The notes under the pieces were generated by a model. It saw only the letters and a program-made list of their open reading frames with translations. It had not been told where the DNA came from and ran no database searches. Made by a program: the position numbers and the translations under genes. DNA of 64,000 bases from Rhizophagus irregularis (lineage: Eukaryota; Glomeromycota; Glomeromycetes; Glomerales; Glomeraceae), in the NCBI RefSeq assembly GCF_026210795.1, contig NC_089432.1:5022001-5086000 (forward strand), read 5' to 3'. Shown one piece after another: positions 35,067-47,126 of this stretch. The first letter of the stretch is position 1; every line of letters begins with the position of its first letter.

Positions 35067-36422
35067 ATTTCGGTATTGTTAAAAAAAAAAGGATAAGTTT
35101 TTTTTTTTTTTTTTTTGTGCTGACAAAGTTTAATTTATATATTTAATTTATATTATATATTGTGTATACATTATACAAAATTTTTTCGCAAATTATCATC
35201 AATTTTCATAAAACGTGTTAGGGAATTTTTAATTTGATACCAAATTTATATATTGTGATACTATCTGGAATTCTGGTCATAATAATTGTTAATTTAGCAA
35301 AATTACCATTTTTGAACATCATGTCACACTTTAAATGTTTAAGATTGGCCACTACGTAATTTTCGACTTTTTTAAGGTAAATTGAATTCTTCAAAGTATT
35401 TTCTGATTCTCTAAAGTGTTTTCCTTTTTTAATATCATATTCTCAATTCGATAATATTTGTATTGTCATCTTAACTATAATTAGAACAGTTACTTTAATG
35501 ATATCATGAAATAGAATCTGATTCAGGTGCCTAATCATGTGATACATAAGAGTATATATTTTTTGAATATTTGTCATATTTGTCACGACATGGCCTGACT
35601 GCCGCCACTGCCGCCGATGCTGATCAAAATTTTAATTACTACATATAAAGATAATTTTTAAATCTGGTAAATTCTCGAATGATAAATTTGTTTTTATTCG
35701 AATGATCGATTTACTATAAACTGATGGCCAAAAATAGTTAATCATTGAAATATGAGGTTCCAGACTTCCAGTAAAAAAAATATTTTTTCGGGATTTAATT
35801 ATTATTAGTTAAATTTTTCTTTATTGCATTTAGTAAAATAATATTATTTTGTTATTGAGCTACATTTTTTTTTATTAAAAATAAAGAATAAAACGATTTA
35901 TAGTAATTTTATTTATACGTTTAACATAACTTTACTGCGCCCACTGCTGCGTTAATTTAAAAAAATAAAACATGAATAATTTACGAGTAATATCTAAAAA
36001 AAAAACTTTTATTTTATTACTGTTATTAAATATTCTTATTACTAATTAATATGTTATTATTGTTATTATATTTTGGGAAAGTTTAATGAAAATTGAAAAA
36101 GTCATACAAATTTAGAGGTAAATATGGTGAATACTGATAACAGAGGAGAGAGTAATTTAAGAATAGTAATTAGAGAGGAATTGTAATTAAATCGTAATTA
36201 TTAGAAATTATTAGGAAAATTTTTATAGATGGATAATGTTAATAAAATGTACGATTATTAAAATACAAAATAATGTTATACGTAATTTTTTATGGTGGAG
36301 AATAGTGTTCTTCTTTGGAAAGTAAGGCCAGAGTACTTTGCCATTACGGAAAGTACAAAGATTTTTAAGATGCGATTAAATTAACGTGCAATAAAATATA
36401 CACGAGTTTAAATTAAAGTTTG

Positions 36423-36537
36423 TCGCCGGTTTTCGTCCGTTTTTTGTCCATATTTCGTCCGGTTTTCGTCCGGTTTTCAGTTTTCTTTTTTTTTTATTCA
36501 ATTTAACTGAATACATCATTTTGAAAACGGCGATAAT
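36423..36537. repeat. Dispersed repeat, copy 2 (CGGTTTTCGTCC type)
   Basis: It matches 25336-25452. Here the internal unit is less decayed (CCGGTTTTCGTCC repeated four times with gaps), followed by TTTTCAGTTTTCTT and TTTAACTGAATACATCATTT. Confidence 0.5.
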
Positions 36538-36689
36538 TTTATCGAATTTTTTTTTTTCAGGTGCTTTACTTGTAATCATATAATTACTCATTATTTATGA
36601 CTATGAAGCTCTTGCTTTAATTTTCTCCTTCATAATTTTCTACTTCATTTAATTATCCTATTGATTGTTCAAGGTTTTCTCTAATTAAA

Positions 36690-36895
36690 TATGTTCCGTT
36701 ATATCAAGGTTCCGGTATATCGAATTTCACTGTATATAAGTAAAGTCTGGATATATCGGAATTGGAGTCTGAAATGGATTATTATAATCTATAATTAATT
36801 TACCCTCGATATAACGGATTTCTCGATATAGCGGATTTTTGACAAATTTTATTAATGGAACGGATGGTTTCATTATATCGAATTTCAGTGTAAGT
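36690..36895. mobile_element. Decayed pogo/Tigger-like fragment
   Basis: Several copies of the ATATCGAATTTCACTG/ATATCGAATTTCAGTG type occur with ATATAACGGA and ATATAGCGGA motifs, which resemble ends of pogo-like elements. A clean terminal pair and target duplication were not found, so boundaries are approximate. Confidence 0.3.
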
Positions 36896-37787
36896 AATTA
36901 AGTAATTATTAAAGTATTCCTCGTAACTGTCATTTAAAATATGTTTATCATATCGGAAGTAGTTTATGGTAAATCTTTTGTCTTTTTGATTAATTTTGAT
37001 TTTTTGACTTTGATTCGTAATATAGTATGTATTATCTATTTGGTTATAAAATTGTGTGATTAGCCAAATTTATCGTGACGACGTGACGACCGTGACGTTA
37101 ATAATGATGATCTCACTTATTTTCTTTTTCTATGATAAAAAAAGTCAATGCAAATCAATTAATAATAAACTGTTTATTTGCGTAAGTTGCGTAAGAAAAT
37201 ATGTTTAAAGACAAAATTTAAATTTTCAATGTAAAATATTATTTTATTTTATGTGGCGTTAATTCATGACGTAGAAATTTGTAATTTAACTATCATTCAC
37301 GTGTTTCGATTCTAAACGTTTTTCCGATATATTTAGATTAATAAAATGTTCACAGTAGCAACAAACAAATGAGATTAAAAAGAAATGATTCTTCAAAATA
37401 GTTACATAGCGGTACAGTAGTTATTAGTCGATTTAGATAGAGTATTATTATTTTTTCGTGTAACAATTGGTATAAGAATTAATAACGTACCCAAAAATTA
37501 CTATTTTTTTTTTTTCGTCGGAAATTTTTTTTTAAAAACCATTTTTTTTTTTATTAAAAATACGAAGTCAACACTTAAATTTCCTATAAAATTTTTTAAG
37601 GATGCTACAAAATACAAAATACAAAATTTGGATTCATATGTAATGAAAAGACATATTAGCATAGCAAGCACACATTTCTTTTAAATTATAGATATATTTA
37701 TATCAGTTCCATCATTATAAAATATAAAATAGCGAAATTAGAAGGTAATATAACAATTTTGCAATATATTTATAAGTATTTATTGAA

Positions 37788-38333
37788 ATGTTAGTTTCTA
37801 TAGATGAAGAAAAGTATTCGCTTGTTCTTGAATATGCGGACTGTGGAACATTAGGAAAATATCTAAGGGACGATACTATGACTTTTAATTGGGAGAACCA
37901 ATTAAGATTACAAGTGCGATTTTATGGTTACATGATGTTAAGGGAATCCGTACATGGGGATCTGGTAAATAAAATATTTTGTGTTATCTTACTATATTAC
38001 GTAATTAACATATTCTTTTTTTAGCATCCCAATAATAGCTTTAATACACCAAGATGCAATAAAATTGTCAGATTTTTGTCGTTCATTTGAAAAAGGAAAG
38101 GGCTGTAATGATACTGGAGTATATGGTGTAATACCCTATGTGGACTCCAACATGCTTAATCGAGAAATTTTTATAAGATATTCTGGGAATTAGCAAGTCG
38201 CTCATCACCTTTCAATTATGAAACGAGAAACTATCACACTTCTCCTATGTTGGATATTCTTAGTGGTTAAGAGAAGAACCGATTCCAAACACGAATATTA
38301 AATTTATTAAACTTTATCAACGTAAGTACAGTT
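37788..38333 (+). pseudogene. Degenerate kinase gene relic
   Basis: A hinge-like LVLEYADCGTLGKYL is followed by VHGDL before a GT donor near 37963 (HRDL has become HGDL). An acceptor at 38024 gives HPNNSF, then IKLSDFCRSF (the DFG position reads DFC) and VIPYVDSNMLNRE. Then a frame break leads to FWELASRSSPFNYE and REEPIPNTN. Exon order matches the array genes from exon 3 to exon 4 but the sequence is far more diverged. The N-terminal exons and Sel1 exon are missing. Both the catalytic Arg and the DFG Gly are lost. Confidence 0.6.
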
Positions 38334-39397
38334 TGCTATAAGTCACTCAGACACATATAAAAATAGGGAAGTACACCATGTGATGAAACAATACACGTGA
38401 TTTTTCGTGCATTTTACACTAGGAACGTTATAATTTAAACTCAAATGTGATTTTACTAATGGTAAAATTTTAAATTTCCAATGTAGTTTATTTAAAATAC
38501 AAATTCAAAAAAATTCCAAATTTTTAATTTAACTTGTCCTTAATTAAGTTCACGATTGACTTTTGATTGACTTTTGGCGAAACAACACTAAATCTTAATT
38601 GATGCCGCAGTAATTTAACTATCATTCACGTGTTTCGATTTTAAGTATTTTCATTAATTAAAATATCGTATGATAGAAAAAACATTGCGAAGAATGAGTT
38701 GAATTTATTATCTACAAGAGGTGAGTTTTAATATGTTGTGTGGAATGAATCTTTGATTATTATAGGTAACCCTATTTTCTATAATCTTTTGATTAAACTA
38801 TTACACCCTCGTGTGCTTCTTCATTAATATCCTTATCGTAAGTTACATTGTTATGTAGTTTAATTCCCTTTGTTTCCATATCTTTACGCAATTCTTCATA
38901 TATAAGAAAAATTTTTTCCGACATATTAAAAATTCGATTTCAATAATTATCGACTGAGGTTAAATAACAAAATAGTGTAAACTTTAGATAGAGCTTATAA
39001 AAGGTTATTACCGCTTTTTTTTTAAAATTCATGATCTTTATTACGAAGCAGGATTCTGCATTACTTTATATTTAACATCACTACTTTCATATACCCAAAA
39101 ATTATAGCCCTTGAGTAGCATTAGTTTTACAAAATAAATTTTATCCTGTCTTGTTTATTTATTAAAAGATGTATACCGAAGGATGCAAACTTTGGCTATA
39201 AAATGCAAAATTTTCATATATAATGAAAGTCATTTTAGCACAGCAAGCATACATTTTTTATAAACGTATGTTAATTGCATTGTTACAAAATATAAAAATA
39301 GTAAAAATTTTTAATAAATTATTTATTGTTCATATTTTTTCTGTTCAAGTAAATATATTCATTATCTTATAAAATATACCGTAATTGATTTACAATT
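38334..39397. other. Spacer between relic kinase and gene 7
   Basis: 38603-38641 repeats 37279-37321 (AATTTAACTATCATTCACGT). 39160-39270 is a copy of the segment also at 37585-37690 and 42335-42445. One 43-codon frame on the minus strand (38793-38924) is listed separately. Confidence 0.4.
38793..38924 (-). CDS. Possible small ORF, 43 aa
   Basis: The minus-strand frame MSEKIFLIYEELRKDMETKG continues to an acidic C-terminus (DKDINEEAHEGVIV). It has amphipathic, coding-like composition in an otherwise AT-rich spacer, but no family was recognised and no partner exon found. It may be a lone exon of a decayed gene. Confidence 0.2.
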   Translation of the reverse strand: MSEKIFLIYEELRKDMETKGIKLHNNVTYDKDINEEAHEGVIV

Positions 39398-41698
39398 TTA
39401 CGATTTTAGTGAAAGAATTTCAAAATATTTTTTTTGTGCTTTTTGATATCCTTGTTTGGCGGATTTTTCATACCAATAAATCGCTTTATCTATGTCTTTT
39501 GTAATTCCATTTCCACTTTCATACATCAAAGCAAGATTAGATTGTGCTATCATGTCTCCTAAATTTGCTGATTTTTGATATAATTTAAATGCTTTTTGCT
39601 TGTCAATTTTAGTTCCAAAACCATTAAAATAACAATATCCTAACGTTGTCATTCCACTTGAATTTCCCCCTTCGACTGATTGCTTAACTAATTCAAAAGC
39701 TTTATTATGATCTTTTATGACACCCTCTCCATTTAAATAACAAAGACCTAAATCATGTATGGCTATCATATTTCCATTATTGGCAGCTTTTTCATACCAA
39801 TAAATACCCTTTATTAAGTCTTTTTCAATGCCTACTCCTTTCATATAATAATAACCAATTTGAAATTTTCCATATGTGAAATTTTTATTAGCCACTTTTT
39901 CAAAATATTTAAAAGCTAGTTCATCATTTTTTGTAGTTCCATAACCATATTGATAACATATACCAACAAAAGATTGTGCTGATATATTATTTTTTTCTGA
40001 TGCATTAATAAATAAATTAAATGCTTTCTCATAATTTCTGCTTGTCTCAATTCCATAAAAATTAAAATATCCAAGTAAAAAAATGGAATTTGAATTATTT
40101 TGATTATTTGATAACCAATTATAAATTTCTTGTGAATTTGTATTATGGTTATTAAAATATTCAATAACTTGCTCTTTTAACAATTCTTCTCCAACTCCTT
40201 TATTTAATAATTTAAAAACTAAATCAATTATTTCATCAGCTATTATGTTAAAATCTTTTTGAGTTGGAATATTTTCTTGTTTACTTGACATTACTATAGG
40301 ATCAAATTCTTTAGTATCCATTTTGTCAAAATTTTGGATAAGCTGAGATAATTCTCCTTGTGATTCTGAATTATTGGTACTTAAAGGTGGTGCTTCATTG
40401 ATTTCTTGCTCATTTGATAATTGAGGATTTTCCGTTATTATATCTGTTTTTGTAATTAAAGCCTTTAACCAATCAACAACTTGATATATGGTAGGACGAT
40501 TATCTGGTTCACCATCCCAACATTCTGAAAAATACGGTAAATATAATTTGAGATTAATTAAAAATAATATTAAAATTAAAAACTAAATTTAAAATATTAC
40601 TTACTAGTATAAATTGTTACATATTCCTCAGGTGTTTCAGGAACAATAGTTTCTCTATGGCCTTGTGAAATATCCAAAATTAAACTAACATCATATTGTC
40701 CATCTTCAGCATCAAAAGGAGGTCGGCCACTAGATAATTCCCATAATAATACGCCAATACTGTAAATATCACTTTTTTCATTTAATGAGTATATTTGTGT
40801 TTGGTTATTATTATTTCTTTTCCTGCTAAAGCTTTTTGGATCAACATAAGGGACCAACCCAAATACTTTGGATTGAAAATTGGATGATGCTCCAATTCGT
40901 CTTGATAATCCAAAGTCCGCCAATTTGATCGTGTTTTGATGGACTAATATATTGCCAGAGTGCTATTAAAAGTATATATTAAATAAGTATATACAAATAT
41001 AAAATTACCAACAATAATAAATAAATTACCAAATCACGATGGACAATCCCCTCATTATGTAAGCAAGATACAGCGCTAGCCAACTGATACGCCATAAGGT
41101 ACTTATCATCCCAAGTAAGTTTACTAAAGTTTTTTTTCAAATAACTTCGGAGACTACCACTGTCGGCGTATTCCATTACTAGCATATAATTGTTATTAAT
41201 ATGATTTTCTAAGGAATAAAGGGAATAAGTAATCATTAAAAAAATATTTTTATTAATAAATTTGGTACATTTATTATTAAGGTAGAAATTAATAATACCT
41301 GATTCAAATTTTGTTATTCCATGACAACGAATAATATTATCATGGAAATCGACTTCACGTTGAATTCTTAGCTAAATAAATTTCAAATTTTTTTAAAAAA
41401 TAAATATAATATTAAAAATCGCAAATAAAAAAAATTCTTGTACATTAATTACCTCACGAACAATTTCTTTAACGGTGAGATTGTTAAGATTAAAAAAAGA
41501 CTTTAACGCAAAATATTTATCCAAATTTTTCCAATTTGCACGATAAACTTTTCCAAAACCCCCGGTACCAATTTCTTGAAAGTTATTAAATTCGTCATAT
41601 TTGTAATATTTTAATTGATTTTTGTCAATAGTTTCTTCAATCCAATTTATCCATTCATTTTTATTCTCAGTATCATGCATTTTGATATTTTCAGACAT
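39398..41698 (-). CDS. Kinase-Sel1 fusion protein, gene 7 (5 exons, 660 aa)
   Basis: Minus-strand exons are 41698-41453, 41371-41299, 41208-41030, 40962-40605 and 40524-39398, all GT-AG with the family phases. The leader (MSENIKMHDTENKNEW) and 358-nt exon 4 place it with gene 2, but here the kinase is complete: [21 protein letters not shown] with HSGNILV, ADFGLSR, LVPYVDP, SDIYSIGVLLWE. Linker and about six Sel1 repeats follow; the C-terminus is altered (FEILSLKS instead of LEILQKN). Upstream it has the shared block, with the octamer pair split apart. Its closest relative in the window, gene 2, has the dead kinase, so the pair may be an active/inactive set. Confidence 0.88.
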
Positions 41699-41839
41699 AT
41701 TGAATTTAAAAAAATATAAATTGAACGGTAAAGGTTTGTATTTAACTTTAATTAATTTTTTTTTTTTCTCCGATTTATATTCTCACAATATCACTAGTAT
41801 CACCAAACAAATAAGTCGTCAATCATTCGATATTTTCAA

Positions 41840-41884
41840 CCGCAGTACTGAACTAAGCCGAAAAATTCAGCCGAAGGCGCAGTA
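41840..41884 (-). promoter_or_regulatory. Split TACTGCGG pair upstream of gene 7
   Basis: On the minus strand TACTGCG (41884-41878) and TACTGCGG (41847-41840) are separated by about 30 bases built from TTCGGCT units. TTTGTTTGGTGATACTAG and AATCGGAG follow toward the gene, as in the other promoters. An adjacent palindrome, ATTTTCGGCT/AGCCGAAAAT, lies at about 41886-41906. Confidence 0.5.
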
Positions 41885-42439
41885 AATTTTCGGCTCAGCC
41901 GAAAATCGATCTTGAATAATTTGAACTAACCCTATCCGTAATCTTTGTAAATAATAATTTGGAAAATAACAAAATCTAAGCAATTTCATGTTTTAACATG
42001 GAATAAAAAAACACGGTACAAATTTTTTAGAGGGAAACGTAAAGTCTTTAAAGTCCTATTCACAGAAAAATCAAGCTAATTCTCTCTAATTGAAAAGTAT
42101 TATAAGAGTATTGTAAGCGAAATTAAATTTTATTTGCTCATAAAAAAATGAATGTTATATATAGTATGCCAAATACTGTTTCTCCAAACTTTGAATATTA
42201 CCAGTTAAAATTTAGTACTCAATAGTTACAATGTTACATGATCACACGTGACAAAATGACAAAATCTTAAGCTTAATTTCTTAATCCAATAGCTAAATTA
42301 CATTTTTTGCTAAATATCCAACATATCATACAACATTTTTCAAGATGTATACCGAAGATGTAACTGTAGAATTATAAATACTGTATAAAATGCAAAATTT
42401 TGACTTCATATGTAATGAAAGACCTAGTAACACAGCAAA

Positions 42440-42905
42440 GCAAATGACGGATTTTTCATACCAATAAATCGCTTTATCTAAATCTTTTGTAATTCCTTTT
42501 TCATATTCGTACAATAAAACCAGGATAATATTGTGCTGTCATATTTCCTAAATTTACGTGAAAAGATAAATTCCATTTAGTTCCTTTATTGATTTATTAT
42601 AACGACTATTCCGTTTTCATTTGAAAGATTCCTATTTGATACTGACATATTATCGATTTTTTTGTATTCATTTTAACAAAATTTTGAATAAGTTGAGATG
42701 ATTCTCCTTGTGACTATTAAATGAACCTCATTAAGTTCTTACTCATTTGATTTCTGTTATTATACCTGTTTTAGTAATCAATGCTTTTACTGCTTGATAC
42801 TATAATAGGACGATTATCCGGCTCACCATCCCAACATTTCTAATGTAATTTAAGTAATATAACCAAATAATTTCAAATTTATTTACTAGTGTAAATTTTT
42901 AAATA
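42440..42905 (-). pseudogene. Relic of a kinase-Sel1 gene, middle deleted
   Basis: Minus strand: 42440-42560 matches the last Sel1 repeat (GATTTTTCATACCAATAAAT; CTTTATCTAAATCTTTTGTA). 42650-42845 matches the linker start and the CWDGEPD-RPT-YQ junction of exon 5 (GGACGATTATCCGGCTCACC). About 42885-42905 holds the exon 4 donor (ATTTACTAGTGTAAATTTTT). All other Sel1 repeats are deleted. It lies upstream of gene 7 in the same orientation and shares its downstream segment (42335-42445 versus 39160-39270), so it is a former tandem copy of gene 7. Confidence 0.7.
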
Positions 42906-43384
42906 AATCCAACAAAGTGGCTAGATTTACTTTTAATTCGACTCAAACGTACTACTGTACGTGATTGTTTTTTTAATGGCAAATACAGTACAAATACGAT
43001 TAAATAAATGGAAATACTTGTGTTCTATTTTACATACATGTTTTATATAATAAACGTTCAAAAAATTTTTTTTGAGTGAATATTACTAAATAAATTAATA
43101 ACAATATGAGATTAGGTAATGTAAAATGACTTTGGTAAAAGTTTTATTGTAATTGTGAAGGCAGTGAAACATTATTACCGACATCAGTTTTTTGGACTAA
43201 TACGATGATGTATTTAAAAATTAATATATATTACCAATCAAAGAACTGTATATAATTTAATTAGTAAGACGAAGTCACAAATATTTTAGTTTTAAAATTA
43301 AAAGTACGACTAATAGTATAATAATATGACAAAACTATAAAATTGTCATCCAATAGTTTTATTCCATTATATTTTAGGGAGCCG

Positions 43385-43611
43385 TTCAAAATCCCGACAA
43401 TCAGAATCCCACTACAACACAAACCCAATGCTCACAATCCTGACACTTACTATCTTGACACGCTATTTTTTTTTCTTATTACTTTTTTTTTAATTTATAC
43501 GTAACGGTAATGTTATTGTAATTTTCTCAAAAAGGATATGTGGTTACGGATTTTCAGGTCGGAATTGTGTCGCAGGCTCGTAGCCCGTGTTTTGTAGTAG
43601 TCGGGATTTCG
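43385..43611. mobile_element. Possible TIR element with ATCCCGAC ends
   Basis: ATCCCGAC and ACTACAACACA at the left pair with the reverse complement of the right end (AAATCCCGACTACTACAAAA). Spacing between the two motifs differs on each side and no target duplication is clear. Confidence 0.3.
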
Positions 43612-43984
43612 TGGTAAATCCGTTGTATAAAATAGGAATTACACCCCCAAAAAAAATGTCACAAGTTCCTTATAAATTATTAATTCTATGTCGATCATTA
43701 GTAATTTTTTTCTGATACCCGGTTTTCATTTCTTTAATAATGCTCTTTATGTAAACCCGTTCAACATCAACATATTTTAATACATAATATTTATCCCAAA
43801 GTTTCAAATAGTTTGTTTTTTACCTTTTATTTGACTCCACGCCAGATTCCCATTTTCAACGAATTAACGTAAAATAATATAAATAAAGATGAATTAAACT
43901 ATATAAAGTATGTTGAAAGTATGTTTCATAAATAGACTTTCCTTAATCATACATCAAATAAAGTATACTGTAAGCCACGCGCTT

Positions 43985-44080
43985 TCATTCTTTATGAATT
44001 TTAAACGCTTAGATAAGGTAAAGACCTGGTTAAGAACTGAGATCCTATCTATTAAAAGTTTATCATATATTATTTATTAT
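43985..44080 (+). pseudogene. Possible hAT transposase C-terminal fragment
   Basis: The frame contains LSFFMNFKRLDKVKTWLRTE, which resembles the SFS-L-RLK-WLR stretch of the hAT dimerisation domain. No other transposase motif is nearby and the flanking frame is not conserved-looking. Weak call from motif memory. Confidence 0.25.
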
Positions 44081-45023
44081 CTCCTCCTCAAAATGGTACT
44101 CATGGATATCAGTAGTCCTGTGATAGGACAGATTGGTTATGAGACACGTAATTTTTATGCGTGGAGCAACTGGAGCATAGCAAGGCCGTAGTACTTTATC
44201 ATGATGTCTTCTAAATGTGGTTAACGCAAGGCTAATAAATTACATTAGGATTTTTTTTTTTAAATATCATATTAAGTGATATTCCACAAGACTACATATT
44301 TTTAAGGCGTACACATTCTCACCCTTAGAATATTTTTAGCAGATTTATACCAATGTCCTTTAAATTAGTATTAGGCAAAAAAGGAAACAATTTTCATTAA
44401 TCGGCAAGATATAAAATTTACCATAACTTTAAAATATTGGGGTTTAGACTTTAGATAACTAAATTTAGATCAAATATATTTTGCTAAACATACTGTATAT
44501 AGTAAAAGAAAATATTGGCATTACCTATCAAATATATTAGAACATGATTAATTTAGTATTGATTTATTGATTTGCATTTAATCGAATTAAACTTTACCTT
44601 TGTCACATTCTTAACTTTTATTGTAAATCATTAAATAATTAATAAAACTTTTAGTTTAAATGATATGTTTATCATTTAAATCATATGTCAATTTTCAAAT
44701 CATTTTCCAAACATTGTTTAGAAATCCATACTAAAAAAAAAAATCTTTTTTAATTATTTAAAAAATTCGTTACAGATGATCATAAACATTTCTCATTCAT
44801 ACTAATTCGAGTTACACACAATAAAAATTTCGAATTTTAATAAGGGGATATCGGGACTCGGGGATATATATTAGGTAGAATCGAGTTGGTCCGGCTCAAA
44901 TACTTTGTTTTTTTTTTCAAAAAAAAAAAAAAATATTAATAATAATTGTATTTTATTATTATTAAATTGAATCAAAAAAAGATAATAACTTGAGAATACC
45001 CTTTTACACCATCATAAAGAAAT

Positions 45024-45437
45024 ATGCATTTTATGCCAAGTCTATTTAATAAATTACGAACAATATCTCATAAATATTTATTACTTTTTTTGTTAAACAC
45101 ATTCTTTAATTATAATTTATCATTATGTGAAACACACATAACTTCAATGATTCATAGTAGCAAGACTAGTAGTATTGACACGATATTTAGTGTTGACACG
45201 AAGATTGGTGTTAGTACAAAGCTTGTTCTTGTCAAGGAGACTGTTATTAGTACAGGATCCGTTATTAGTAAGGCGACTCACCTTAATCCTGTAGGATCCA
45301 AACAAGTTAAAGGATTAGGGACTGAAACAATAATCGGAATAATAGCTGCATCAATAACTGTAGGAATAGCATTATTATTTTTATGTGGAAGTAAAGTTGA
45401 TAATAACAAAAATATCAAAAACAAAAGCAAAGTATAA
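45024..45437 (+). CDS. Predicted secreted/single-pass membrane protein, 137 aa
   Basis: A single-exon frame opens at 45024 (a second in-frame ATG lies three codons on). The N-terminus is a plausible signal peptide: basic residues then a hydrophobic core (KYLLLFLLNTFF) ending near SLCET at residues 33-37. The middle (about 38-95) is rich in Ser, Thr, Val and Lys with loosely repeated pieces (TSSIDTIF, VDTKIGVSTK, VKETVISTGSV), a mucin-like ectodomain. IIGIIAASITVGIALLFLCG near the C-terminus is a transmembrane helix, followed by a basic Asn/Lys tail (NKNIKNKSK). Topology would be type I. No family recognised. GC content in this segment is higher than the flanks, supporting a real gene. Confidence 0.55.
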   Translation: MHFMPSLFNKLRTISHKYLLLFLLNTFFNYNLSLCETHITSMIHSSKTSSIDTIFSVDTKIGVSTKLVLVKETVISTGSVISKATHLNPVGSKQVKGLGTETIIGIIAASITVGIALLFLCGSKVDNNKNIKNKSKV

Positions 45438-46188
45438 TTTATTATTATCATATATTTTATTATCATATATTTTATTAATTAGATCAAAGCCGATCGGCAA
45501 CCATGGATTTTTACAATTATCATTATTCTTATTTATAATTTAATTTATTGTATTCATTGATAATGGATTTAATAGTTTTTTTTTTTTTTTGTACTCGCGG
45601 TTGCAAATCTTTATGTGAAAATCACAAGTGATCTGTTATGAATTATTTTAAAGTTTTGTTAAGATTTACATTTATTCCATCCCTGGTAATTGACGGATAA
45701 AATAACAGCTAAAATTGGAGCGAATTAAGCATATTAGCCCATATTTGATATTACCCAAACTGATCTACAAACCTAATAAGTTTAGTAATTACAACAGCAA
45801 AACGGCTAGTCGGGTAATTAAAATAATACTTTAATTAAATTTTAATATAACATAATTACATTATATAGTATATACAATTATACTTTATTATACTTTATAC
45901 TACGCCATCACAATAAAAATTTTCAATTGTCCACTATATTTCGAATTTTGTAATTTTTGTTGTAAACGAAAGTTTGCTCTTTTTTTTTTTAATGGACCAA
46001 ACAGTTTCTAAAGGAAACTACCTTTGTGATATCGTAATTTTTTTTTTTTTTTACAAACCAAAAATTGAGGAAAATTATGACATATATAATCAATTTGAAA
46101 AAAAAAAGAACTAGTCGAGCTTTGTACCTGCCGCTTCTTAAACCATTACATTTTATTGGATCGCATTAATTTCACCAACAATCATCTT

Positions 46189-46325
46189 TCCGATAAACGT
46201 ATTACCGACAGGGTCTTTTCATAGACAAATGTTTGCCAACGATCATCTACCGACAAGGGAATTTAGGATAGATTAGGTAAGGAAATTAGGGTTAAACAGA
46301 GTCCTGTCGGTGAAACGTTTGACGG
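46189..46325. mobile_element. 137-bp TIR element with CCGACAGG ends
   Basis: The left end CCGATAAACGTATTACCGAC and the reverse complement of the right end (CCGTCAAACGTTTCACCGAC) form imperfect inverted repeats of about 24 bases. An internal CCAACGATCATCTACCGAC repeats the sequence just outside the left end. There is no coding capacity. Confidence 0.45.
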
Positions 46326-46988
46326 TCTCCTCTGTCAGACCTCTGATACGAGTAAAATTGTACTCGAGTCTTTTAAATTCAAAAAAAAAAATTTCTTGCT
46401 AATTTTACTCAAGAATTCAAGCTTTATTGTTGCTTAATAACGAATCAATACACCCATTATCTATCGATCTATTTATATTATTACACACAGTATATAACAG
46501 GCGAATAAATATATATCTATATAGGCAATAAAAAACTTGATATGAATATTATTCTATAATTGTTATACACAACTTACACCTTGAGAAATCATTATTATAA
46601 ATTTTAAAGATTGGCTTTGCATTTCAGTAGATTTGTATTTTGTAGCTGTGATTACTATGATACCGGAACAATACAAATGAATTATGACGTAATTGAAGAA
46701 AATTCACGAGAAATTGAGAAAGAATTAATTATATAAAATTTCGTACAGTACTTGCAGATTATATAAACATGAAGACTGTTAAATTATAAATAATTACCTA
46801 TCTAATTTTATGAATTGGTCCATAAGATGGAGTTCATAAATGTCCAAAGAGTTTCCCATAATTTATTAATAATTGGTATAGTAGATATGGTAGAAAATGA
46901 TTAATTAGTCAGGATTAAGAAATATTCGCGTGAATTCCCTTGATGCTTATTTACAAGTTTAAAACCTGATTATTCTAATTATTATGAT

Positions 46989-47126
46989 ATGGAAGACGTT
47001 GTTCTTACAGCTTGTTCCATATCGAATATTAAAAATCTTTATCAATCATTAGGCCCGATCATTGGCACCTGTATCCTTCAATTGCTCGTCCACGTTGTGT
47101 CGGACGAGTCAAGCGAAAAAAACTAA
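46989..47126 (+). CDS. Possible small ORF or decayed exon, 45 aa
   Basis: MEDVVLTACSISNIKNLYQS is followed by a hydrophobic stretch (LGPIIGTCILQLLVHVV) and ends EKN. The frame extends upstream of the ATG without a start. Coding-like but isolated and unrecognised. Confidence 0.2.
   Translation: MEDVVLTACSISNIKNLYQSLGPIIGTCILQLLVHVVSDESSEKN

Larger units (their letters stand above)
35067..37787. other. Intergenic block with dispersed repeats
   Basis: No gene could be supported. It contains repeat copy 2 (36423-36537), a pogo-like relic (about 36690-36895) and a segment at 37585-37690 that recurs at 39160-39270 and 42335-42445. Poly-T/A runs are common. Confidence 0.4.
42910..45023. other. Intergenic block, mostly non-coding
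   Basis: No intact gene is seen. It includes a possible TIR element (43385-43611) and a transposase-like patch (43985-44080), listed separately. The remainder is AT-rich. Confidence 0.35.

Noticed and set aside
39916-40164. 82-aa open frame overlapping gene 7
   Set aside because: Alternative frame of exon 5 of gene 7.
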